Origin: Mytilinidion resinicola
Taxonomy: Eukaryota; Ascomycota; Dothideomycetes; Mytilinidiales; Mytilinidiaceae
NCBI RefSeq assembly: GCF_010093595.1
Contig: NW_022985468.1
Span: 62,001-126,000, forward strand
Length of the DNA stretch: 64,000 nucleotides
Reading direction: 5' to 3'
Part shown: positions 1-10,471 of the stretch, piece by piece
Layout of the letters: each line of letters starts with the position of its first letter
Position numbering within the stretch: the first letter of the stretch is position 1
Made by a program: the position numbers and the translations under genes
Notes under the pieces: generated by a model
Told to the model about the DNA's origin: nothing
What the model saw: only the letters and a program-made list of their open reading frames with translations
Databases searched by the model: none

Positions 1-303
1 CACGAAATAGCGCTTTTTGTCAAGAATGGGACCGAATTGGCCTTCGCTTCGTTGGGAGTCTCCTGATAATATACTCCGATCCCGTAAACGAACTGGACTC
101 GCATGGCAAATGATTGAACCAGAGTCAAGTATTTCTTTCTCGGACCGAGCATTGTGGGTTGGGTTGACAGGTTGAGCCGGACCCGACGGTGCTGTAGAGA
201 CTTGTTGATTTGGAGATATAGTCAACGTGCTCACAGGAGTTTCGGGGATTGTTTGCCCTGTAAGCAAAGTAGTCGTTGCCGCTGGTGGACGCCATGAGTG
301 CAT
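1..303 (-). CDS. Partial unknown gene running off left edge
   Basis: On the minus strand a frame stays open from a TAG near position 452 to the window edge. The first ATG in it is at 303 and gives 101 residues ending at base 1. The protein is rich in Ser, Thr, Pro, Asn and Gln, then becomes charged, ending in GQFGPILDKKRYFV just before the edge. The frame also reads well upstream of the ATG (Asn/Ser-rich, through NASRNHNSNYRNR), so this may be an internal exon. A possible acceptor, TCGCAG, lies near 406. No family is recognised. Disordered regions of this composition are common in fungal regulators, but that is not evidence of function. Confidence 0.4.
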   Translation of the reverse strand, partial: MHSWRPPAATTTLLTGQTIPETPVSTLTISPNQQVSTAPSGPAQPVNPTHNARSEKEILDSGSIICHASPVRLRDRSILSGDSQRSEGQFGPILDKKRYFV

Positions 304-1157
304 CTGAGCTAGACTCAGTCCCCTTCCCGTGAAGCTACTTTGTGGACGATTTCTATAGTTGGAATTATGATTCCGAGAGGCATTGTGACGTGGTAAGAGT
401 ATCTGCGATGGGGCAAAATCTGACCCAGAAGTTTGAGCGAACCGGCGCTAGTCGGGTGGAGTTGACATCAGCTATCCTTCATTTACGACAAGTATACAGT
501 GCGCGTGATCATGCGGTCCGTGAAGGTCGCTTACCTGAAGATTAGTAGATGGACTCCTATTCTGCGTAGTAGACTTTTGGAACCCTCCAGGGGTGTGGTC
601 TTTCCTTGGGTATACCATATTATCGAAACAGTGGTGGAAAACAGGCGATCCCGTGTGAAAATAATATCAAGATTGAGCGAGATGGGCCATATTTCGCCAA
701 ATTAACATCGGTATTTTCCTTCTTTGTGTCTTTGACCGATATACGGTATTTCTTTGCACGGTCGAGTACGCTGAGAAAGGTTATTGTTGAAAAGTTGTGC
801 ATAGCTGTTCAACTTCAAGGCCAAGGTTTATAACATCTGAGTGCAACCTTTGACAACTGTGTTAATGCGCTGTGCCATCTTTGTGGTATGCGATGGTGCG
901 TCACAATGGGAAATCGTGGGATGCGCAGGGTGTTGTTCAGGGGCTGTCACGTGATTGATAACCTGCCTACGTGTTGGCAAACGAGTGAAAGCCACCTTCA
1001 CTTGACTAGCAAGACCAGCGTTGTCACGGTCTTTTACAACTCAATAAAATACCCGTCTCACCATTTCACGATCAGAATATCTTCCAATTACCAGCCTCCC
1101 TCACGTTGAATCCCCCGGCTTGACTTGCGAGCTGCAGACGTGCTCCATTAGACACAA
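304..1157. other. Intergenic, no supported gene
   Basis: Apart from the possible upstream extension of the left-edge gene (to about 450), I see only short unsupported frames here. The stretch 1040-1157 probably holds the promoter and leader of the next gene. Confidence 0.4.
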
Positions 1158-2660
1158 ATGATGGGAATGACGAACCTCATCGAACGCTGCCTCTGGAGGC
1201 AGCGTATGGCTTCTATCTTCCCCCAACCACGTATAGATTTCTGGAGCCTGCTTCGCGTTATGTACAGTCGTCTGTTGTTCTGGAAGTCTCAGAGCACCCA
1301 ACCTCAAAAACCGACGATGACAGATACATACCACACCTTAAATGGTCAAAAAGCCTCATGCGGAGAGTCTCAGCTATCAAAGAAGCCCAAATCTGCTTCC
1401 GGCAATGGGAACGAAAACGATAGGGCTTCGCAGTTGCCGAAGATGCACGCGGAAACAGATCCCATCCCACGAAAACTAGCTATAAGGGACTTTCATACAT
1501 CACATGAAGCGGACGCCAATTACTTCCCGGGACCTGCAAAGATGGCTATCGTGGGCGATGAATCACCAGGTCTCATTGCCCTTCTTCTGTCGCGTGAGCT
1601 CTCCCAAGGCTTACAGGATGCTTTACTGGCAAAGCGAGAGCTCCGTACTACAACAGTTGCAATAGAGCAGCAGCGACAGAATATACACCAGAAAGATCAG
1701 CACACCTTCGTCCATCTCATAAGACAAGAAAAGCAGTTGAGGAGATTGGAAAAGAAAGCGGCCCAAGGCAATGATCTTCCTGAAAACGAACACCAAACTC
1801 TGAAAGAGCTGCAACAGGAAGTTCACACGCTAAACAATAAGCGGGATGACTTCGTAGATCAGACCGAGGAGCTGAATGAAGGGCTGAAAGCAGTCCAAGA
1901 TCGTTGGGAATACCTTCAGGAAGCAGTCGATCAAACTCTAGACGAAGTCTTCGTCGGCTGTGGGATCCTTTTGCCCCTGGGGCAGCTAACAAATCGTGAG
2001 GAGCTACAACACGAAAATGGCGATTCGAGGCAAGGAACATTGATGGGTTCTGGAATTGGAGGATTCCTGTATCCGCAAGACCAACAAATATCTGGATCTA
2101 TGGAGCAAGCGGAGCGGAAAGTGGCAGACAAGAGATCCCTTTACCAGCATGCGTATCGAGACTTCGAAGCACACTACGACCAACACGCGTATAGGTATGA
2201 TGTCGAATTTGAAGCTTATGCCAAAAGCCAGACCAATCGCCCCGATGTCGACTTGAGAATGGAGTTCGATCACATCTACCTTGTAAAGCGGTCGAAGCTA
2301 ACCAGAGAACTCATTGAAGCCGAGGAAGAATTTGAGGCTGCGAAACAAGAAGCAAGAGCAAATGGGTGCTATTGGCATGATTACGATGGCTACTCGCAAT
2401 GTGCGGACCATCCGGATGACGGGTACCGGGAAAGCGAAGAGAGAGAAATGGCTGCAGATATGGATCGAGATCGAGATCGCATCGAGAAATGGATACTTGA
2501 TCATACAGGTCCATATGAAGATAGTACTTCGACCTCTACTCCTACCATAGATGAATGGCCGATTGATTCGAAGAGGCCGTTTGACAGCCTCAGTATGGTA
2601 GCAGAGGGAGTTGAGCGGAAGCGTATCGACCGCCAAGCTCGCAATTTGGGACATTATTAA
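1158..2660 (+). CDS. Orphan coiled-coil protein
   Basis: A single intronless frame of 500 residues. A later ATG at 1317 (residue 54) is an equally plausible start. The family is not recognised. The first 50 residues are basic and hydrophobic. Residues about 60-120 are polar and low in structure. Residues about 150-260 are rich in Glu, Gln, Lys and Leu and look like a long coiled coil (for example RQEKQLRRLEKKAAQ). A second helical charged stretch lies at about 320-410, followed by an acidic, Tyr-rich tail. No transmembrane segment or enzyme motif is visible. Coiled coils suggest a scaffold or oligomer, but I assign no function. It is probably lineage-restricted. Confidence 0.6.
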   Translation: MMGMTNLIERCLWRQRMASIFPQPRIDFWSLLRVMYSRLLFWKSQSTQPQKPTMTDTYHTLNGQKASCGESQLSKKPKSASGNGNENDRASQLPKMHAETDPIPRKLAIRDFHTSHEADANYFPGPAKMAIVGDESPGLIALLLSRELSQGLQDALLAKRELRTTTVAIEQQRQNIHQKDQHTFVHLIRQEKQLRRLEKKAAQGNDLPENEHQTLKELQQEVHTLNNKRDDFVDQTEELNEGLKAVQDRWEYLQEAVDQTLDEVFVGCGILLPLGQLTNREELQHENGDSRQGTLMGSGIGGFLYPQDQQISGSMEQAERKVADKRSLYQHAYRDFEAHYDQHAYRYDVEFEAYAKSQTNRPDVDLRMEFDHIYLVKRSKLTRELIEAEEEFEAAKQEARANGCYWHDYDGYSQCADHPDDGYRESEEREMAADMDRDRDRIEKWILDHTGPYEDSTSTSTPTIDEWPIDSKRPFDSLSMVAEGVERKRIDRQARNLGHY

Positions 2661-3036
2661 CTATCCATGTTAACTCAGATCATGGAAAACGTCGTGTGTT
2701 TAGGCTCTTCAATTCCGCCCTTTATGATCAGTAGTATCACTATCAGATAGACCAATTTCTTTTTAAAAGAGCCTCTTTCTTGCCATATCTAGGTATTGCA
2801 TGCAAATTTTGACAAAACCACAGAAGTAATAGTTCCATGCATGCATAAGTGCAGGGAAACTGCTAAATGTTACCTAGACTAGACATTCAAAGGAAGCCCG
2901 ACATAGCCCTATCAAGCAACTTCCAACCCCCCTCCCGTAACTGTTTGTGAGCAGCTGAGACAAACATGAAGACTTTCATTCTGTTTCAGCGCTCCTTAAA
3001 TCTGGTGATGAAAGATCGACTCGTGCGAAACCCTCA
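2661..3036. other. Intergenic, nothing recognised
   Basis: 3' flank between two convergent genes. No RNA gene, repeat or coding frame is supported. Confidence 0.4.
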
Positions 3037-3694
3037 TTAGATCTCCTTGCTGATGTCTAGGATCACGATGCTGTGGTTCTGTAGCCGCGCAATGAACTCG
3101 GCGTGTACCAATCGGCAGCTTGCCGGTGTCAGTAAGCCGACGATCTCCATAGTTGCCCTTGGCTTGATAGTACATGTATCCAAGCGCACGTACGAATTCG
3201 GTCTGGGTGTGAATTGAGGCCACCCCTCTGTCTTCACCACCTCCAGCTCCTGTCACGGAGCACGATTCAGGTAATCTGTATCACTCTGGAGCTTGATTCC
3301 CATGTACTGTACCTTTGCCCAGTCAGGGACGCTCAATAGGCCGGTACCGTTGCGTCTTGTAATGAGGCATGCTTGGAGCTTCCCCCCGGGCCATTTTTGG
3401 TAGATCACGTATGGCCGTGATTTCTCGCCCGCAATTGGCAACTCGTGGATGACAATGTGCCCAGGGTGGATAGCGCCTGTCGGAATGGGAGTTCGGACAG
3501 CAGGAGCAGCAGGTTGAAATCCTAGGCGGAATCCGAGGCTTGGGGATGTCGCAGATTCTTCCTCTCCTCGCCGCCAACTTCGCCCACTCGTGAATTGAGT
3601 CGAAACATATGTCGTGCGGCGAGACTGGTGATGTGTACGATGGTGAGCGTTGGAGTGGGGAGCCTTCGTCCTGTTGCTTTCTGGGCCATTTGCA
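3037..3694 (-). pseudogene. Upstream paralogue with in-frame stop
   Basis: One frame on the minus strand reads from about 3694 to a TAA at 3037, interrupted only by a TGA at about 3262-3264. Its second half aligns with the neighbouring gene at 3887-4594: GHIVIHE against GDIASHQ, YVIYQKW against YWVIWWKL, VQYMGIKLQ against ALHMSIKRQ, and PQFTPRPNSYVRL against SQFTPRASSYVVL. The TGA falls where the neighbour has GGA, so a single G-to-T change explains it. The 5' end is not resolved. An alternative is a 63-nt in-frame intron beginning GTACAG and ending GTGACAG, which would remove the stop but also residues shared with the paralogue. Function unknown. Confidence 0.45.
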
Positions 3695-3886
3695 TGTTGT
3701 ACAACCCGATGGGGACCTGCCAGGTGATGGCCAAATCAATGTATACGCCATCTGGAACCACCAAGCTAAAATAGATCTGGACTAGTATAGAGCAAAACCC
3801 TAACCTAACCATTCTACGACCTACGATGCAGTGGGGACAGCTAAAGCCCACCCTATATCCATTTTATCGACTCTCAGTGCTTGATT

Positions 3887-4594
3887 TCACACTCCAGATT
3901 CATTCAAGGGTTCGCCGTTCAACTTCACATACAAACTATTGTTGACGCGCTGCGTCATAGTTTCGTGCAGATTCCTAAAGCTCTGATCGGTCAGTCTATG
4001 GGCAAACCTCGTCTCTGCAGTGGGGATAATCGATGTAGGTTCTAGGACAACGTAAGACGAGGCTCGCGGAGTGAACTGGCTGTTGAGGGTCATTTCAAGG
4101 GCTGGCCCTGGAGCATCTTCGTGATGCGTATTGTCCCCTTGACGCTTGATGCTCATGTGCAAGGCCTTGATATCATTGCGGAATCCCCCAATACCCTGAC
4201 CATCGTAGGATTTTATTGGAAGCGCGCAGAGAGGTGCCGAGGGAAGCTTCCACCAAATGACCCAATATCGCCGTTTTCGGTCCTCGTGCTGGTGGCTGGC
4301 GATGTCTCCGCTTTCTAGACTATGAAGGCGGTTGTAGATGCGGAAGATGGTGGCCCTTCCCCCCTTCGCCCACGAGCCGCATAGTCTCCATGAGCCCGTT
4401 AATCTAATCGCCCTCCACACAGCCATCCTCATCGCCCTGTTCGACCTCATCTTCCTCGCATCTGCTGTGCTCGTCGCCCATTGTGATGTGGTACGTAGAA
4501 CCCGCGTCGACGTCTTAGACGGGATTTGAGGTAATCGAGGTTGGGCAATGGAATTGGTGTCTGGAGCCGTGGCGGTGACGCATAAACTGGCCAC
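3887..4594 (-). CDS. Unknown protein, paralogue of its neighbour
   Basis: The minus-strand frame ends at 3887. The part from about 4370 down is supported by alignment with the pseudogene copy at 3037-3694, which shares a patchy domain of about 130 residues around a QFTPR.SSYV core. The N-terminal part (4400-4594) is not supported by the paralogue and may contain an intron. The start shown is only the frame limit. No signal peptide, catalytic motif or known domain is visible. The two copies are in tandem on the same strand, pointing to a local duplication followed by divergence. Confidence 0.45.
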   Translation of the reverse strand: MASLCVTATAPDTNSIAQPRLPQIPSKTSTRVLRTTSQWATSTADARKMRSNRAMRMAVWRAIRLTGSWRLCGSWAKGGRATIFRIYNRLHSLESGDIASHQHEDRKRRYWVIWWKLPSAPLCALPIKSYDGQGIGGFRNDIKALHMSIKRQGDNTHHEDAPGPALEMTLNSQFTPRASSYVVLEPTSIIPTAETRFAHRLTDQSFRNLHETMTQRVNNSLYVKLNGEPLNESGV

Positions 4595-4955
4595 CGGGGA
4601 TGGAATTTTCGTGGGCCAGGGGTTGTCATCGGAGTCTCAGGTAAGATATCTTGAAAACGCTGGCAGATGTCATTCGTACTCCGTCTATGCATCCCCATAA
4701 AACGCGAATCCCCCATCAACTGAGTTGTCCGGCAGCTGGATTGGTGAATCGGCCACGTGGAGTGTATGTCTGCGTCTCGAGGTAGCGTTTCACGGGTATA
4801 GAACAAGACGAGATCTACGGTTGTGTTGGGGAGAGAGAGAGCGCGCGGCGCGTTTGTTGTGATCCCAACCCGTGCCTCGCCCAACGTAATTTCCCTGCCG
4901 CGTCCTCACTCAGCCTATATAGTTCAAGTAAAATGCAAAACCCATCCACTAACCC

Positions 4956-5093
4956 GCCCCTCTAGCTCAGTTGGTCGGCCACATCGTGTGTAAGCCCGTC
5001 GGCCGGATCCCAGGCATCATACCTCGCGAGGTAGCGTTTCACTACCGTCGACAAACCTCACCTGGGTCTTGAGTTCGATTCTCGACTCGACCT
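4956..5093 (+). tRNA. Degenerate tRNA-like sequence (possibly Thr)
   Basis: A good A-box-like start (CTCTAGCTCAGTTGGT, from 4959) is followed about 100 nt later by a good T-arm/B-box (GGTCTTGAGTTCGATTCTCGA, about 5065-5085). Both halves resemble fungal threonine tRNAs. They are separated by about 66 nt more than a normal tRNA allows. The 3' acceptor strand does not pair with the 5' GCCCCTC, and no clean anticodon loop is seen. It is best read as a tRNA pseudogene or a tRNA disrupted by inserted sequence. Confidence 0.3.
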
Positions 5094-5440
5094 TTCCGGT
5101 GTTAAAAAGTCGAGTTGACTTCGGGCGGCCTGGTTCGTAGAGAGGCTTGGACGCCTGGTTAAGAGACGGTATGTAGTTGGTGCGTGAGGCTGGGAGTGGT
5201 CGGTGAAGATGACGGATTGAAAGATACCGCGGGCGGGCGGACTTAGAGAAACCCCGTCCGGGGTGGCTACACCCTCGAGAGAGGGTGGTGTTTTGCTCCG
5301 TGGATGGTCTTTTTTTCTTTTCTTTTCTTTTCTGGAGATGTGCGCAGAGCAGCGCAGAGGTGAGAGAATGCGCGCAAGTTTACGAAGACTTGTAGTAAAT
5401 GCATATAGTATCTTCTACCTTACCTCTTTACTCCCTCCGC
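5094..5440. other. Intergenic with CT-rich tract
   Basis: Holds a T/C-rich run (TTTTTTTCTTTTC repeats at about 5310-5333). Nothing else is recognised. It is the 3' flank of the acyltransferase gene. Confidence 0.4.
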
Positions 5441-7108
5441 CTACCTAAATTTCCTCACGTACCCATCTCTAACCAACTCATCCACCACCTCCGCCCTCGC
5501 ACTCACCATAACATCAACCCCATTCTCCGTCCAATGCCCCCCATTCTCGTTCCCTCCCGCCTCCACCACAACAACCACCCCATCCAGCTCCGGCATAACC
5601 GGCTCCACATACCTCGCTCCCCCCTCCCCAAACCTTACCTCCCACACCCCTGCCCTGACCCAACTCGTCACAATCCCATTCCGCTCCCCCAAAAACGCAT
5701 CCCAGTACCTCCCCGGCGCATCCACAAATGCCGCCTCATGCAACAGCGCTCCCACCCTCTCCTTATCAAACGACGCCAGCGCCGCCGTGACCTCAGTAGC
5801 AGTCTCGCTCAGCGACAGCGCCGGAGCGCCGGATGTCCCGGGGAGCGGCACCGCTGCCGCCGCATGCACGATCGGCGACCCTAGGAATTGCGCGGGCAGG
5901 GGCGGGGCCACGCGCGTGCGGAGGGAGAGGGAGAGGGTTAGGTGTGCCACATCCGCTTTCCGCTCCCTTCCCTGCACCGCCGCGCCTGATGCCGTGGCGG
6001 GAGGCGGGGAGGTGGCGGCGCGCGCGTGGAGGAGGGAGAGCCAGACGTGCGAGACTAGTGCTGTGTGCTGGCTCACTTTCGTCTCGCGGGTTGGAGTAAC
6101 GGCGGCGTGGATGGCGAGGATTTCGGGGACGGTGAAGTGTAGGATTACTTTTTTGGAGGCGGCGCGCTGGTTCCAGAGTTCCCACGGCGGTGGGCGGCCG
6201 GGGGGTGCGAGGGGGGTGCTGGAGAGGTCGGGGGGAGGGGACATGGCGCTTGCAGCCCAGGAGGGCGCGGAGGGGGTGGGGGCGTAGTAGTCGTAGCGGG
6301 TTCTGGAGACGGTGTTGGCGAGAGAGAGGAGGGAGGGGTCGGGGGTGGGAGCGTCGATGTTGCCGGAGGCGCGGTGGGAGAGGGTGGACGGGGAAAAGAG
6401 GGGTTCAGGGGTGAAGAGGCTGCGGTCGTGTTAGTATCAGTGACTTTAGGGGTAGTGGAGGTGCTATATCAGGGGCTTTACTTACGGGTCCCTATATATG
6501 TTTGCCCAATCCTTCATGAAAGTGATCAACGTCTGCGCGTCACCCAGAACATGTGCCATCTTCACCGCGACGGCTAGAGCTCCACACTCAAAGGCTGTCA
6601 ACTGGACAATCATCCCTGGAAGTCCTTCGTAGGTTGCAGCATCTGCGAACGCAAGCTTGATGTCTGGGAACAGCTCGTGGGAGGGGAAGCTCGCGGGCTC
6701 CCATGACTTCTTAGCCCTCTCCTCGGCATTTAGTAATATTTCAGAGATTTTCAAAGGAGAGTGCGCGACTATAACTTCAACGCCAGGGTCGTTTGCAGAG
6801 CCCCATGTTAGCTGGACGCGCTGGCAGCGGTTGGCGTGTCCGAGGGAGGGGTTGAAGGGGGTCCAGGAGAGCTGGCCGCACCATTGGGGATAGTATGAGA
6901 GTGTTTTACGAAGGCTGTCAAGGAGATGTGACGGAGAGTAGGGGGTTTGCGTAGGTGGGTCGTAGATCCAGATTGCGCCTGTGGGGGCGAAATGGAGGAC
7001 TGATGAATCGATAGTTGATAGGGGTTGGGTAGATGATTGAGAGGATGGTTGAGAGGGTTGGAGACGGGCTTGAGATATTGTTTTCAGGTTGAGAGTTTTC
7101 GCAGGCAT
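5441..7108 (-). CDS. BAHD-like acyltransferase
   Basis: Two exons, 7108-6486 and 6419-5441. The 66-nt intron has donor GTAAGT, branch ACTAAC and acceptor CAG. The product is 533 residues, within the usual range for the Transferase (PF02458) family. These enzymes move an acyl group from CoA to a hydroxyl or amine, often in secondary metabolism. The catalytic HxxxD motif is seen as HVLGD at about residues 186-190. The C-terminal half carries the family signature RTRVAPPLPAQFLGSPI followed by a region like the structural DFGWG segment (VWEVRFGEGGARY). The middle is rich in Ala and Pro. It is probably cytosolic, as no signal peptide or membrane segment is seen. The substrate cannot be told, and no other biosynthetic gene is adjacent. 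Confidence 0.85.
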
Positions 7109-7881
7109 GATGATGAGATGATCCTCGACTTGGGTTGAGAAAAGGGGTATTTACTGAAGCTTGAGTTGAAATGCAGTTGCGAGACTAGAGAATATGTATG
7201 AGGACTGAGAGGAGTGACATAGACAGAGGATCAGACTTTTCTACAGAAGATTATCACGGGAACACTTAAGACATAAGGTCTAGTCATAGCTGCTGAAGGA
7301 AAAAGCAGTCTCCAACAGAAGGGGAAATTGAAAATCTTGATGCATTTCGACTCATTGTGATGTTTCGCCACCATCGAGACTAGCGTGGTGCTGTGCGGGC
7401 CAGGTGGAACTACTTTAGGTAGGTGGCAGCTTCCAAGGTTTGCTGTGGTGGAGTGACTCAACATAATTGCTTGATGTCTGACTCGGCTCAGATGTGTTGT
7501 AGCTATGCCGCTGAAAATTGGGAGACAGCATCGTGAGCTGCTGAACATACGTACGGAGTAGTGGTCTGTTCCGTACGAAGGACGAGCGATACGCGCGTAA
7601 AATTCCGAGGGCTGGAAGCCCCGCATGCCCGCATGAAGTCAGCCTTACTCCGCCCCAAGTGCCAAGGATGATATTTTAAGCGATCGGCGCTGCAGGCCGC
7701 GAATAAGTGTATTTTTGCTATTTTCTAGGACGTATGGACCAGTCGATTACCCTTCATCATGAGTGGCAGTTCAACACCGTGTGGGGTGGTCTGGAGACTT
7801 ATCAAGATTGCTAATAATGTCGCTCTAGAATCTTAATGCGGTCTCAGAGAACCTCGAGCAGTGCGCCGCAATTGTATGTCC
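7109..7881. other. Intergenic between two minus-strand genes
   Basis: Probably the promoter of the acyltransferase and the 3' flank of the hydrolase-like gene. A minus frame at 7231-7626 has no family resemblance or plausible context and is not called. Confidence 0.4.
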
Positions 7882-9177
7882 TCACGCTTTTATTCTTGTC
7901 TTCATCCAGGACCCTACTTCTTCGACGCTGTTTTTCCATCCCTCTATACTGTTAACCCCAGTCCATAGCCCCAGTCCGGCTTGCACGCTCAAAGAGACTT
8001 TGCGATCTGCAATTTCTTGAGCTTTGGCTTTCAGTTGATCCCCTTCTTGGCTATCTCGGCTGTCTCGGGTATGTCGGTTTGAGGTGATCTGTCGCGCTAC
8101 TGCCCGCTTCGTCATGCCACTGAATTCGGATGCTTGGTCCAGAAGAGGGCTCTCAGACCCAGTCGTGATACGCATGAATGGTAAATCGAGGTCGAGATGC
8201 GAAGGTGGGTAGGGCCGGTAGTACGCGCGGCACCTTAACAAAGTAGGAAGAGCAGGTGGAGGACGAGGCTCGTGGGACTCGACTTCAGATAATATCTCCT
8301 GAAACGATAGATCGGGGTCTAGAGTAGGACTGTCAACTTCGGACGTGGGAGGCGAAGACGATGCCAAGATATCTTCATGTTCTGGATACACCAGCTCGCC
8401 TTTTGGGGACCGGAAGAAGCAGATAGGCGATGCGAATCGATCGAAATAGTCTTCTTGCTTCTTGAAGAAGACCTCACGTGATTCAAGGAGGGCAGACGTC
8501 GGTAAAGCAGCGTTATGCGCGTAGTCTTTCCATGAAGACTTTGCAGCTTTTGGCGCCCGTTTCGGGGGCTTTGGGGTTGCTACTTCTTCCGCCTCTTGCT
8601 GTGCCCACCAGTCCATGAGGCTGTCGCTCCCGTAGGATTCGTCTTGAGCCTCATACACAGGGCTGCTATCAGGTTTGATAATTGCCGCAAGCTCATCGGG
8701 GAAGACCCAGTCAACGACGGGATTGTTGACAGCTGCGGCGCCAATTCGGCTGGAGCCAAGCTTGCATTCTGTTAGTGCAAGCATTGCCGCAAGCCCACCT
8801 CCGACGAGCTCGCCATACACGCCTAATCGCGCAAGTTTACTCGTAGTGCGGCCATTTGTGGGTCCTGTCGTGGAGGATCTGACTAGGTTCTGAAGGATCC
8901 AATCGTACGCTGTCAGAACATCGTGGACAGGGGTTGGAAACTGATGGCGCTCGGAGCGTCGGTAGTTGATGCGTACTACAGTGCTGCTGGACGAAGCCAG
9001 GAGTGCAGATAGAGACTGATCTTCATAGTCGTCTGGCTGCCCGGGGAGTGAGAGCCCAGCGGGGAGGTAGATCAGCACCGGCGCCGGCTGAGTAGTGAGA
9101 TGTCGGGATCGGTATATACTGGTGATTGTTAGCGCAGTTCCCGAATACCGATGCCAGTTCAAGCACGAGAAGATGCT
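7882..9177 (-). CDS. Alpha/beta-hydrolase-fold protein, no nucleophile Ser
   Basis: The frame ends at 7882. It reads from NWHRYSGTALTI through PVLIYLPAG, the strand before the oxyanion region, and DVLTAYDWI, typical of the alpha/beta hydrolase-3 fold of lipases and carboxylesterases. The nucleophile elbow, normally GxSxG, reads GELVG at about residues 114-118 of the 426-residue frame, so the catalytic serine is absent. The C-terminal half is disordered and acidic, then ends with a helical region. There is no in-frame ATG upstream of NWHRY before a stop at about 9178, so the true start is probably in a small upstream exon that I cannot place. It is likely a binding or structural relative rather than an esterase. 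Confidence 0.7.
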   Translation of the reverse strand, partial: SIFSCLNWHRYSGTALTITSIYRSRHLTTQPAPVLIYLPAGLSLPGQPDDYEDQSLSALLASSSSTVVRINYRRSERHQFPTPVHDVLTAYDWILQNLVRSSTTGPTNGRTTSKLARLGVYGELVGGGLAAMLALTECKLGSSRIGAAAVNNPVVDWVFPDELAAIIKPDSSPVYEAQDESYGSDSLMDWWAQQEAEEVATPKPPKRAPKAAKSSWKDYAHNAALPTSALLESREVFFKKQEDYFDRFASPICFFRSPKGELVYPEHEDILASSSPPTSEVDSPTLDPDLSFQEILSEVESHEPRPPPALPTLLRCRAYYRPYPPSHLDLDLPFMRITTGSESPLLDQASEFSGMTKRAVARQITSNRHTRDSRDSQEGDQLKAKAQEIADRKVSLSVQAGLGLWTGVNSIEGWKNSVEEVGSWMKTRIKA

Positions 9178-10471
9178 TCAACAAAGCATACATGCAGACA
9201 GGGAAATCGATATCATGTGACTGCGAAGCGGGCCAATCTGACTCGGCAAGATAGAGATGTGCGGGCTGGGAGAGGAAGAGAGGAAAACTAGCGATCCCGA
9301 ATCCCGCAAGTGGAGGGAAGCTGGTGGAACTCTCGGCAGAAGATGCCCAGGCAGCCAGGGCAGGTGGGCAGCAACCGGCCGGGCCAAGTCGACCAGGGCA
9401 TGCCTGAGCAAATACGAGGCCTTGCGGAGAGTTGGTTGTGACTTCATCGCACAGGAGATCGACTGCTGGCCGTCCACAGCAGGGCAGGACTGCGCAAGAG
9501 GATAATAGCTGCACGCAACGAGGCGGAGCAAAGAGACGTGCATGCACCACTGACCTCAGCGTAACGGCGCCGTTGGACCGACACGGAACCACGACGTGTT
9601 CGGGAGAGAACTGGCGTGTGGAGAGCGGACTGCATCTCAGCCGTGTCGCAAGCGGGCGCGGGAGGCGTGGTCGCAGCTGGTCGAAGGCGAGTTGCGGGCG
9701 TCGCGGCAGCAGGTGCGACGGCATGTGTCTCGCAGTCCAGCAGGCTCGCGGGGTGTCGATAGCCGTTGCGTGGTGTTGAATTCACCGCGGACTGTCGCCG
9801 TCCCAGTCGCGAGGCTTTCCCCATGCTTGCTAGGCTTGCGCGCTGACTGTCAGGGGCTGGGTGGCAGCGAATTGGCTCGCTCGCGCCCAGCCCTGCGCCG
9901 TGGTGATGTCGGTCTCAGCCCGTGGCCAATTTCACCCAAGTCGGCGCCCCCAGCTTGGAAGAGGAGCCCTTCATTCACCTCCTGCACCGCCCCAAGACTC
10001 TTCTTCTTCTTTGTCTATCCTTTACATCTCCCACCGCTCTCACGGCGCATACCAACTCTTACCACCCAATCTTTTATCCGTCCTGAACGTGGACCGCCCG
10101 TGTACCTGCTCTGCACAGCCGACTCAGTCGCTCCTTGGCCTCGCCCCGAGCCTGGCACACGCTCCCTACAACCACTTCACCTCGCCCACCGCCCCAGTGT
10201 GTCCGGTGACCCTCTGGCGACCTAATTACTACTGCAGAATTGATTATCCGCCCTCGTTAGCACACATCGGAGCCCACTGCGGGTTTACTGCTGCCACACG
10301 CCGTGCACCAGGCTTCAGCCGCACCTGTCGCGACCTTCTGAGCACGAGACCGTCGTGGCCCCTCGCCCGAGACACATAAGGAAACATAGAGACACTGGCA
10401 GAGCTGGAGGGCCTACAATCGCACCTGTACACACCGGCGGCAGGGTCCAGTACCCCTAGCGACCTTTCGAC
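9178..10471. promoter_or_regulatory. Shared 5' region of divergent genes
   Basis: Lies between the hydrolase-like gene (minus) and the glycosyltransferase (plus). The part from about 9950 is pyrimidine-rich, as in long fungal leaders. Several overlapping frames on both strands (such as 9023-9724 and 9596-10225) share no family resemblance. A missing first exon of the hydrolase-like gene could lie at its left end. Confidence 0.35.

Noticed and set aside
5787..6287. Plus-strand frames antisense to the acyltransferase
   Set aside because: They arise from the high GC of the real gene on the other strand and contain Gly/Arg-rich sequence with no domain.
7231..7626. 131-residue minus frame between the acyltransferase and hydrolase-like genes
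   Set aside because: No homology recognised, no plausible exon partner.
9023..10379. Several frames of 80-230 residues upstream of the glycosyltransferase
   Set aside because: Overlapping on both strands with biased composition and no family resemblance; better read as promoter and leader.
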